Below are positions 1-5,343 of a DNA stretch of 5,343 bases, piece after piece. Origin of the DNA: Ascidiaceihabitans sp047624005 (GTDB lineage Bacteria > Pseudomonadota > Alphaproteobacteria > Rhodobacterales > Rhodobacteraceae); assembly GCA_047624005.1 (NCBI GenBank), contig JBLHPE010000161.1:1-5343 (forward strand), written 5' to 3'. Made by a program: the position numbers and the translations under genes. The notes below the pieces were generated by a model that ran no database searches, was not told the DNA's origin, and was given only the letters and a program-made list of their open reading frames with translations. How positions within the stretch are numbered: position 1 is the stretch's first letter; each line of letters opens with the position of its first letter.

Positions 1-697
1 TGCCGAATGGACCACACGCGGTTTTATGGGCACGGCGCATCGTTTTGCGGTCAGCATTGTGCCAGCCTTTAAGTACCGTAATTGTACGCCCGTCATTCAA
101 CACGAGGCCCGAAATATCGATAGCACGACCTTTGCCATGCTCTGAAATTTTCGCACCTCTTTTATTATTGCGGGTCCGGCAAGAATAATGGGCCGCAACT
201 TTTAGCCCAGACAATCCACCACCTTTGCTGCCAACAGCAGGTTTCGCACCTTTGTTAACCCATGTTTTCAACGCCTTGGCTGTTCCACAGTCCATAACGG
301 ATTGCTGACTAAGCGTCACGCCCGCAACAGAGCGCACACGAACTGCATCTTGCACACCGCAACCGCTCAACTTGCCCGGAACACGCCCGATGGCATCTCC
401 TTGAATGTCAGGGTCACCACAGATCGCGCCCTTCAAACGCTTGCGTTTGCGTGCCATCGCCTTGGTCACAACACTGCTGGGACGCAAGGCTGGGCGAAGG
501 GACTTACCTGCTCCAATCGTGTTGGCTGCAACAAGCTGCAACTGCGCCTCAAGAGGGCGCTGAGCCAACTCACCTACATTACGCGCGCCCGTCCCGGCCC
601 GTGCAACGGGTCGCAGGGATGTGTCGGGGCTTGCCCAAGATCCGCCTGCAGAAAAGCCAACAACAAAGGTCGACGCGATGAGGATAAGACGGATCAT
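1..697 (-). CDS. Extensin-like C-terminal domain protein, secreted, partial (3' end outside window)
   Basis: Reading the minus strand from the ATG at 697 gives 232 residues that run off the left edge without a stop. Residues 1-22 look like a signal peptide: MIR, then a hydrophobic stretch, then SWA before S23, so export to the periplasm is expected. Residues about 25-90 form a low-complexity, basic linker. From about residue 91 the protein matches the extensin-like C-terminal family (Pfam Extensin-like_C): MDCGTAKALKTWV (135-147), YSCRTRN (171-177) and SEHGKGRAIDISG (185-197). Cysteines at 93, 113, 137, 173 and 228 fit disulfide-stabilised folding. H187 and D194 form an HxxxxxxD pair as in the MD-clan metallopeptidases (VanY/MepA type); the expected second HxH site would lie beyond base 1. 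The start overlaps the tyrC stop (ATGA), with AAAGG at 705-709 as ribosome binding site. A cell-wall role is inferred from the fold; the substrate is unknown. Confidence 0.88.
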   Translation of the reverse strand, partial: MIRLILIASTFVVGFSAGGSWASPDTSLRPVARAGTGARNVGELAQRPLEAQLQLVAANTIGAGKSLRPALRPSSVVTKAMARKRKRLKGAICGDPDIQGDAIGRVPGKLSGCGVQDAVRVRSVAGVTLSQQSVMDCGTAKALKTWVNKGAKPAVGSKGGGLSGLKVAAHYSCRTRNNKRGAKISEHGKGRAIDISGLVLNDGRTITVLKGWHNADRKTMRRAHKTACGPFG

Positions 698-1617
698 TCG
701 CCAGCCTTTGGACCACGTCCAAAATTACGTTCAGCAGTGTCCTGTCCTGCCTCGATAATGCCACGTCGGACGGCACGTGTACGTGTGAAATATTCAAAAA
801 GATGATCGCCATCGCCTGTTCGAATGGCACGTTGTAGCGCGAACAGTTCTTCCGTGAAGCGGCCCAGTATTTCCAGCGTGGCATCTTTATTCGTCAGGAA
901 CACGTCACGCCACATGGTCGGATCACTTGCTGCAATCCGTGTGAAATCACGAAAGCCCCCAGCAGAATATTTGATGACTTCGCCGTCCGTCACACGCCCA
1001 AGATCATCTGCGACACCTACCATTGTGTAGGCGATCAAATGTGGTGCGTGACTGGTGACGGCAACGACCAGATCGTGGTGCTCTGCGTCCATCTCTTCGA
1101 CGTTAGACCCCATCCCCTCCCACAACTGACGCAACTTTGCCACGGCGTCAGGGGACGTTCCTTCAGGCGGCACCAGCAGGCACCAACGATTATCAAACAG
1201 TTCTGCGAAACCAGATTCAGGGCCGGAATGTTCGGTCCCCGCAAGCGGGTGTGCCGGTACAAAGTGAACGTTTGCAGGTAAATGTGGCCCAACAGTTCGG
1301 ATCACATCCTGCTTCACGGACCCCACATCTGAAACCGTAGCCCCAGCTTTTAAAGACCCTGCGATCTCAGCGGCAACGCTGCCCATCACACCAACGGGTA
1401 CACATAACACGACCAAATCCGCGTCTTTGACGGCCTCGTGCATGCTGTCATAAACATGATCGCAAAGGTCAATTCTACGTGCAGTTTCACGTGTTTCGGC
1501 GCTGCGGGCATAGCCCACAACTTCGCCCGCTAATCCAGAACGTTTCATCGCCCAGAACATAGAAGACGCGATCAGCCCAAGACCAATCAGCGCCACACGA
1601 TCATATACCTGTGTCAT
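694..1617 (-). CDS. tyrC: Prephenate/arogenate (cyclohexadienyl) dehydrogenase
   Basis: This 307-residue cytoplasmic enzyme is expected to oxidatively decarboxylate prephenate to 4-hydroxyphenylpyruvate and/or arogenate to tyrosine. The N-terminal Rossmann fold is visible: VALIGLGLIASS (8-19, glycines 12 and 14), second strand ending GYAR (35-38), and VVLCVPV (69-75). DVGSVK (97-102) and HPLAGTEHSG (123-132) are family signatures; H123 is the probable catalytic histidine. The helical C-terminal dimerisation domain carries SHAPHLIAY (189-197) and GGFRDFTRIAASDPTMW (220-236). The length leaves no room for a fused chorismate mutase or a C-terminal ACT domain, so allosteric control by tyrosine through ACT is not expected. 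The loop after the second strand lacks the acidic residue usual for NAD preference. The ATG overlaps the hisC stop by four bases and has AGG at 1624-1626 six bases upstream. The tyrC name rather than tyrA is chosen for the monofunctional form; substrate preference cannot be read from sequence. Confidence 0.93.
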   Translation of the reverse strand: MTQVYDRVALIGLGLIASSMFWAMKRSGLAGEVVGYARSAETRETARRIDLCDHVYDSMHEAVKDADLVVLCVPVGVMGSVAAEIAGSLKAGATVSDVGSVKQDVIRTVGPHLPANVHFVPAHPLAGTEHSGPESGFAELFDNRWCLLVPPEGTSPDAVAKLRQLWEGMGSNVEEMDAEHHDLVVAVTSHAPHLIAYTMVGVADDLGRVTDGEVIKYSAGGFRDFTRIAASDPTMWRDVFLTNKDATLEILGRFTEELFALQRAIRTGDGDHLFEYFTRTRAVRRGIIEAGQDTAERNFGRGPKAGE

Positions 1618-2699
1618 TTGGCACCTGCCTTAAAGTTTCGAACCGCATGGACGATTTGGCGGCATGCGCTTTCGTCCCCGACTGTAATGCGTAGCGCATT
1701 GGGCAGATTGTAACCTGCAACACGGCGCACCACCAACCCTTGGGTTTGCAAATAGGCGTCGCAGCTTTCGGCTTCGGCCTGATTGGCGAACCGCGCAAGG
1801 ATAAAATTTGCTTGGCTAACATCAGATGGCACACCAATTTCGGACAGCCCATTGGCCAACCATGTACGCCACTTTTCGTTTTCGCGGCGGCAGTGGTTGG
1901 TATAGTCGATATCACAAATTGCAGCTTCTGCGGCGTCCATTGCAGATTGGCTAAGATTAAACGGCCCACGAATTCGGTTCAGCACATTGACCAGCGCGGC
2001 AGGACCATAGCCCCAGCCGACACGTAGGCTGCCAAGACCGTATAGTTTGGAAAAGGTGCGCGTCATGAAGACATTCTCGCGCTGATCTATCAAAGCCGCA
2101 CCTGCGTCATAGCCTTCAATGTACTCCGCGTATGCGCCATCCAGAACTAGGATCGCCTGCGGTGGCAATGCAGCTGCTAAGCGGGCAAGCTCTGCCTCAC
2201 CTATCATCGTGCCGGTCGGGTTATTGGGGTTTGCGATAAACACCAGTTTAGTCTTTTCAGTGCAGGCGGCGAGGATCGCGTCCACATCTGTTACACGTTC
2301 ACTTTCGCGCACTTCAACCGGCGTCGCACCCGCCGCAAGCGTTGAAATTCGGTACATCGCAAAGCCGTGTTCGGTGTGGATCACCTCGTCCCCTGGGCCT
2401 GCAAATGCTTGACACAAGAAGGCGATGATCTCATCGGAACCGGCGCCACAAATAATCCGTTCAGCATCCAATGACAAAACATCTCCGATAGCCGTGCGCA
2501 GGTTTGCCTGATCGGATGATGGGTAGCGGTGAAGACTGAATGCGGCACGCTGGTAAGCTTTGATAGCAGCTTCGCTTGGCCCAAGTGGGTTCTCATTCGA
2601 GCTAAGCTTGATAATGTTATCAACGCCCTCGATATGTGCTGCACCGCTTTGATACAGTTCAATGTCCATAATGCCCGGCTGTGCTGTAATCGAAGTCAT
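1614..2699 (-). CDS. hisC: Histidinol-phosphate / aromatic aminotransferase (fold type I PLP enzyme)
   Basis: The preferred start at 2699 gives 361 residues, the usual length for this family. It begins MTSITAQPGIMDIELY and has AGGGG at 2708-2712, eight bases upstream. The enzyme exchanges an amino group between glutamate and imidazole acetol phosphate in histidine synthesis; family members also use aromatic keto acids or prephenate. Hallmarks: KLSSNENPLGPS (31-42), GAGSDE (85-90, phosphate binding), NPNNPTG (157-163, N157 to the PLP ring), D187 and Y190 in LDGAYAEY, and TFSKLYGLGSLRVGW (215-229), where K218 forms the Schiff base and R226 helps hold the PLP phosphate. ALRITVG near the C terminus carries the arginine expected to bind substrate carboxylate. 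The next gene is tyrC with a four-base overlap, and no other histidine gene is visible, so a role in tyrosine/phenylalanine synthesis besides or instead of histidine is plausible. The frame stays open upstream to an ATG at 2816. Confidence 0.93.
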   Translation of the reverse strand: MTSITAQPGIMDIELYQSGAAHIEGVDNIIKLSSNENPLGPSEAAIKAYQRAAFSLHRYPSSDQANLRTAIGDVLSLDAERIICGAGSDEIIAFLCQAFAGPGDEVIHTEHGFAMYRISTLAAGATPVEVRESERVTDVDAILAACTEKTKLVFIANPNNPTGTMIGEAELARLAAALPPQAILVLDGAYAEYIEGYDAGAALIDQRENVFMTRTFSKLYGLGSLRVGWGYGPAALVNVLNRIRGPFNLSQSAMDAAEAAICDIDYTNHCRRENEKWRTWLANGLSEIGVPSDVSQANFILARFANQAEAESCDAYLQTQGLVVRRVAGYNLPNALRITVGDESACRQIVHAVRNFKAGAK

Positions 2700-2816
2700 A
2701 TCATCGGCCCCTATTTTGTCTTCTTTGACATACCGTTCCATGCCTAACAATAAAAGCTGGATTTCTGTCGCAGGTGATTCAGTCATAGGTAGCGTTTTCA
2801 ATGGGAGTTCCCGCAT
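2700..2816 (-). other. hisC leader with in-frame open extension
   Basis: The hisC frame remains open for 39 codons upstream of the preferred start, with in-frame ATG codons at 2816, 2786 and 2741. Translation from 2816 would add a segment beginning MRELPLKTLPMTE and containing a run of four leucines. It resembles nothing I recognise, contains no catalytic element, and is not part of the normal HisC N terminus. The ATG at 2786 has no clear Shine-Dalgarno, and the one at 2816 has only a weak AGGG placed very close to it, whereas 2699 has a good one. I read this stretch as 5' untranslated leader. It has no histidine, phenylalanine or tyrosine codon run and no strong hairpin followed by T residues, so classical attenuation is not supported. 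Confidence 0.5.
2708..2712 (-). promoter_or_regulatory. Ribosome binding site deciding the hisC start
   Basis: The minus strand reads AGGGG here, followed by eight bases and then the ATG at 2699. This is the best Shine-Dalgarno match among the in-frame ATG candidates and coincides with the conserved N terminus of HisC. Confidence 0.7.
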
Positions 2817-2842
2817 AACCCTTGTAACAGCCCCTTGAGGTT

Positions 2843-2870
2843 CCTATATTTAGTATACCGTAGTATACAA
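2843..2870 (-). promoter_or_regulatory. Candidate sigma70-type promoter for hisC-tyrC-extensin operon
   Basis: On the minus strand TTGTAT (2870-2865) is followed after 16 bases by TATAGG (2848-2843), a fair -35/-10 arrangement that would start transcription near 2836 and give a leader of roughly 135 bases before hisC. The match is imperfect and rests on pattern only. The -35 hexamer lies inside the second TAGTATAC repeat, so a protein bound there would be placed to block or adjust this promoter. Confidence 0.35.
2851..2868. repeat. Tandem TAGTATAC octamers, candidate operator
   Basis: TAGTATAC occurs at 2851-2858 and again at 2861-2868, separated by CG, so the repeats start 10 bases apart, about one turn of the helix. 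Each contains the self-complementary core GTATAC. The second copy extends to TAGTATACAA, close to the TNGTATACNA form seen at operators of several GntR-family (FadR/VanR subfamily) regulators. It sits between two divergent units, 21 bases before the plus-strand gene. Regulator identity is inference; TATACA at 2864-2869 could alternatively be the -10 of the plus-strand promoter, though no good -35 is seen at the right distance. Confidence 0.5.
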
Positions 2871-2877
2871 TTTGTCT

Positions 2878-2884
2878 GGAAGGA
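2878..2884 (+). promoter_or_regulatory. Ribosome binding site deciding the yqiJ-like start
   Basis: GGAAGGA is followed by five bases and the ATG at 2890. This is a near-consensus Shine-Dalgarno and favours the ATG over the in-frame TTG at 2872, which would place the binding site inside the coding region. Confidence 0.8.
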
Positions 2885-2889
2885 CACTA

Positions 2890-3597
2890 ATGATAGACTT
2901 GCTTCTTGATCCATCCTTGTTGCCATTTGCCATTGCCCTCGGACTTTTGTTCGGACTAATGGCGCTGGAACTTATTTCTGCGTTGCTTGGCGGCACTTTA
3001 TTGGGATTGGGCAATGATGCGGATCTAGATTTGGACCTTGATTTGGACGGGCCAGATGGGGTCGACTTTACCAGCCTTGGCCTCGATAACGCTGATACTG
3101 CGGTTGATCTCGACCTTGGCGAAAGCGCGACTGGACCCATCAGCAGCACCGATTGGTTAGGCATAAGTAAAGTCCCCACACTCATTTGGGTGGCAACCTT
3201 ACTGCTTGGTTTTGGCTTGATCGGAGTTATCGCTCAAACGGCGGTTGTCAGCATCTTTGGCACACCTTTGCCTGCTGCACTCGCGATTTTACCTGCGGCT
3301 TTTGGTGGGCTTTGGTTCACTCGGAAATTCGCCGGAGTATTCGCTGCTATTTTGCCAAAAAGCGAAAGTTCAGCCTTGTCGATTCGACACCTTGGCCGCC
3401 GTCGCGGTGTTGTAAGCCAAGGCACGGCATCACGTGGCAAACCCGCTGAAGTGCGGGTAATCGATGGGCACGGCAACACGCACCATCTGCGCGCTGAGCC
3501 ATTGCGAGACGACGATGTCATCCCACAAGGAGCTGACGTTATTGTTATGCGCAAATCATTGGACGAAGGCTATCGAATGGTCGCCCTGTCCACTTAA
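2890..3597 (+). CDS. yqiJ: YqiJ-like inner-membrane protein with C-terminal OB-fold (NfeD-like partner of flotillin)
   Basis: The 235-residue product starts MIDLLLDPSLLPF. Hydrophobic segments at about 10-40, 96-116 and 127-145 predict three membrane spans. Between the first and second spans lies an acidic loop (43-88) with alternating Asp-Leu at 45-53 and a second DLDLG at 73-77. After the last span, residues about 168-235 form a compact beta-rich domain (GRRRGVVSQGTASRGKPAEV, then RVIDGHGN, HHLRAEPL, GADVIVM, GYRMVAL) as in the OB-fold of YqiJ/DUF1449 and NfeD proteins. A protease domain, as in long NfeD proteins, is absent. In E. coli yqiJ precedes the flotillin gene yqiK, and the same order is seen here with a 51-base gap, so the product is expected to dock on the flotillin and help organise a membrane microdomain. 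The symbol is given by family resemblance and gene order; the biochemical role is unknown. Confidence 0.85.
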   Translation: MIDLLLDPSLLPFAIALGLLFGLMALELISALLGGTLLGLGNDADLDLDLDLDGPDGVDFTSLGLDNADTAVDLDLGESATGPISSTDWLGISKVPTLIWVATLLLGFGLIGVIAQTAVVSIFGTPLPAALAILPAAFGGLWFTRKFAGVFAAILPKSESSALSIRHLGRRRGVVSQGTASRGKPAEVRVIDGHGNTHHLRAEPLRDDDVIPQGADVIVMRKSLDEGYRMVALST

Positions 3598-3638
3598 TCG
3601 CTTCTTTACGCGGCATCAAAAAATCAAAACTTAAAATT

Positions 3639-3643
3639 GGGAG
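3639..3643 (+). promoter_or_regulatory. Ribosome binding site deciding the flotillin start
   Basis: GGGAG precedes the ATG at 3649 by five bases. The in-frame TTG at 3637 overlaps this site, so the ATG is taken as the start. The gap 3598-3648 is AT-rich in its middle and shows no hairpin terminator, which supports co-transcription with the upstream gene. Confidence 0.7.
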
Positions 3644-3648
3644 AACTC

Positions 3649-5298
3649 ATGCAGTTCCAACTTATCTTAACTATTGTCGGCAGTATTCTTGTTTTCATTA
3701 TTCTTATTGGCCTTATCCTTGGTCGCCTATATCGTCGTTCAACCCGTGAAGTGTCGCTGGTCAAAACCGGCATGGGTGGCAAAAAAGTCATCATGGACGG
3801 CGGTACGATTGTGGTGCCTTTGCTGCATGAAGTCAGCCCGGTGAACATGAAAACCCTACGCCTAGAAGTGCAACGCAATTCCGAAGCCGCATTGATTACC
3901 AAAGATAGAATGCGTGTCGATGTTGGTGTGGAGTTCTACGTATCCGTTAATGCCACCATCGAAGGGATCGGTCGTGCTGCACAAACGCTGGGCAATCGCA
4001 CGTTCCATGTCGATCAGCTGCGTGAGATGATTGAGGGCAAATTGGTTGATGGTCTGCGATCGGTTGCAGCACAGATGACGATGGACGAATTGCACGAGAA
4101 CCGCGCAGAATTTGTGCAAGAGGTTCAAAATGCAGTTTCTGAGGATCTATTGAAAAACGGATTGGAACTCGAATCCGTCTCATTGACCGCTTTGGATCAA
4201 ACACCCTTTGAAGCGCTGGATGAAAACAACGCCTTTAACGCTGTTGGTATGCGCAAACTGGCCGAAGTTATTGCGACCTCAAAGATGGAACGTGCCCAAA
4301 TCGATGCCGAAGCTGAAGTATCAGTGCGCCGTGCAGGTATGGAAGCACAGCGTGAAAAGCTGATGATCGATCGAGATGAACAGAAGGCTCAGATCGCACA
4401 GGTTCAAGAAGTTGAAACATTGCGAGCTGCACAAGACTCTGAGATTGCCCAACGCCAGGAGCAGGCTCAGCAAGAAAAAGAACGTGCGCGCATTGTGCGG
4501 GAAGAATCCATTCGATCCGCAGAAATTGCCAAAGATCGTGATCTGGAAGTTGCAGAGCAAGAACGTCAAATTATCATTGCGCAAAAGTCGGAAGAAGAAA
4601 GCCGTGCCCGTGCTTCTGCCGATTTGGCCCGTGCAGATGCGACCAAAGCAACCGAGGCGGTGATTACGGCAAAGTCAGTCGCAGAAGCAGAACGTACCAA
4701 ACAAATCGCCCTGATCGATGCCCAGCGTGAAGCTGAACGTGAAGCCACCAAAATCCGCCTTGCCGCAGCAGCACATAAAGATGCGGCCCAAGATCGCGCT
4801 GACGCAGTACGTGAAGAGGCGCAGGCCGAAGCTGATGCAATTACGATCAAAGCGCAGGCGAAGAAGGCTGATTTGCTGGCTGAGGCAGAAGGTCGTCAAG
4901 CGATCACAAATGCTGAGAACAGTCTTTCAGAGGCATTGATCGCGATGAAGATTGATATGGCCCGTCTTGAAGCCATGCCTGCAATCATTGCCGAAATGGT
5001 GAAACCTGCTGAGAAAATCGATAGCATCAAAATTCACCACATCAGTGGGATGAACGGTGCAAGTTCGGGCGTTGCGGGCACGATGTCAGGCGACAAACCT
5101 GTCGTGAACCAAGCCCTTGATTCCATTATGGGCATGGCGGTCCAGATGCCGGCGCTAAAGAAGCTAGGTGATGAACTGGGACTGTCGATGGAGAATGGTC
5201 TGGCTGGTGTTACGTCCAAGGCACTTGGTGTCGATCCAATCGCCAATATTCTGGAGGCTTCTGTAGAAACTGATGCGCCGGGAAATGCCGACGCATAA
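3649..5298 (+). CDS. yqiK: YqiK-type flotillin, SPFH/Band 7 membrane scaffold protein
   Basis: The 549-residue product begins with a membrane anchor (about 4-25, ending GRLYRRS). Residues about 30-190 form the SPFH/Band 7 domain: REVSLVKTGMGGKKVIMDGG (33-52), then VPLLHEVSPVNMKTLRLEV, ITKDRMRVDVGVEFYV and HVDQLREMIEGKLVDGLR. DQTPFEALDENNAFNAVGMR joins it to a long charged alpha-helical region (about 200-425), dense in Glu, Ala, Arg and Lys with EA-rich repeats such as EEAQAEADAI; this is the flotillin coiled coil. A conserved-looking segment, MARLEAMPAIIAEMVKP (about 438-454), is followed by a Gly/Ser/Met-containing tail. Flotillins assemble into large membrane-bound oligomers at ordered microdomains and affect envelope stress, signalling or motility depending on species. 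Length and layout match YqiK-like flotillins rather than the shorter FloA type. Pairing with the preceding OB-fold gene supports the call. Confidence 0.94.
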   Translation: MQFQLILTIVGSILVFIILIGLILGRLYRRSTREVSLVKTGMGGKKVIMDGGTIVVPLLHEVSPVNMKTLRLEVQRNSEAALITKDRMRVDVGVEFYVSVNATIEGIGRAAQTLGNRTFHVDQLREMIEGKLVDGLRSVAAQMTMDELHENRAEFVQEVQNAVSEDLLKNGLELESVSLTALDQTPFEALDENNAFNAVGMRKLAEVIATSKMERAQIDAEAEVSVRRAGMEAQREKLMIDRDEQKAQIAQVQEVETLRAAQDSEIAQRQEQAQQEKERARIVREESIRSAEIAKDRDLEVAEQERQIIIAQKSEEESRARASADLARADATKATEAVITAKSVAEAERTKQIALIDAQREAEREATKIRLAAAAHKDAAQDRADAVREEAQAEADAITIKAQAKKADLLAEAEGRQAITNAENSLSEALIAMKIDMARLEAMPAIIAEMVKPAEKIDSIKIHHISGMNGASSGVAGTMSGDKPVVNQALDSIMGMAVQMPALKKLGDELGLSMENGLAGVTSKALGVDPIANILEASVETDAPGNADA

Positions 5299-5343
5299 AC
5301 CTAGACTTCCCTAATCGTACATTACGCAACTGCGCCTCAATTC

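Noticed and set aside
302..805. Plus-strand open frame of 167 codons opposite the extensin-like gene and the end of tyrC
   Set aside because: It has no recognisable domain, an arginine/cysteine-rich composition typical of antisense shadows, and lies opposite a well-supported gene with clear family motifs.
579..884. Minus-strand open frame of 101 codons overlapping tyrC and the extensin-like gene in another frame
   Set aside because: Both overlapped genes have strong family evidence in their own frames; this product resembles nothing.
2801..2810. Small GGGAACTCCC inverted repeat in the hisC leader, considered as attenuator or terminator
   Set aside because: The stem is only three to four pairs, with no T-run after it and no regulatory codon run in the leader.
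2850..3185. Minus-strand open frame rich in Ser, Arg and Lys opposite the YqiJ-like gene
   Set aside because: Its Ser/Arg/Lys repeats are simply the reverse reading of the Asp-Leu repeat; no ribosome binding site or domain supports it.
4566..4850. Minus-strand Ala/Ser/Arg-rich open frame opposite the flotillin coiled coil
   Set aside because: Composition is the antisense image of the Glu/Ala/Lys-rich coiled coil; no independent evidence for a gene.
5326..5340. Fifteen-base identity (GCAACTGCGCCTCAA) with 538-552, considered as a possible direct repeat or attachment site
   Set aside because: One copy lies inside the extensin-like coding region, the other is at the window edge, there is no integrase or insertion boundary, and flanking bases differ. 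Chance similarity is the simpler reading.
5299..5343. Looked for a terminator after the flotillin gene
   Set aside because: No stable inverted repeat followed by T residues is visible in the 45 bases available.

Overview
The window looks like a chromosomal segment of an alphaproteobacterium, most likely a marine member of the Rhodobacteraceae (Roseobacter group). The basis is the protein style (a HisC beginning MTSITAQPGIMDIELY, a short TyrC without ACT domain, an extensin-like C-terminal protein), the moderate GC content judged by eye, and tight ATGA stop/start overlaps. This assignment is inference from remembered family resemblance; no database was consulted.

Layout. Positions 1-2699 hold three genes on the minus strand, read from right to left: hisC (2699-1614), tyrC (1617-694) and a secreted extensin-like C-terminal domain protein (697 to beyond base 1, so its 3' end is missing). 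Each junction is a 4-base ATGA overlap, which argues for one transcript and translational coupling. Positions 2700-2889 form a divergent control region. It contains the hisC leader, a perfect tandem pair of TAGTATAC octamers exactly one helical turn apart, and a plausible minus-strand promoter. Positions 2890-5298 hold two plus-strand genes: a YqiJ-like membrane protein with a C-terminal OB-fold (NfeD-like) domain, and 51 bases later a YqiK-type flotillin. The last 45 bases (5299-5343) show no gene and no convincing terminator.

How the genes fit together. HisC and TyrC can act in sequence on aromatic intermediates: an aminotransferase of the HisC family can transaminate prephenate or aromatic keto acids as well as imidazole acetol phosphate, and TyrC oxidatively decarboxylates prephenate and/or arogenate. 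The third gene is a putative periplasmic metallopeptidase-like protein with no obvious metabolic link to the other two. The divergent pair is the classic OB-fold/flotillin combination, expected to assemble as a membrane microdomain scaffold; its physiological role is poorly defined.

Nothing here is clearly a new defence, mobile or RNA-based system. The points most worth a second look are the tandem octamer operator candidate between the divergent units, the coupling of an envelope protein to aromatic amino acid genes, the Asp-Leu repeat in the YqiJ-like protein, and the cofactor-binding loop of TyrC.
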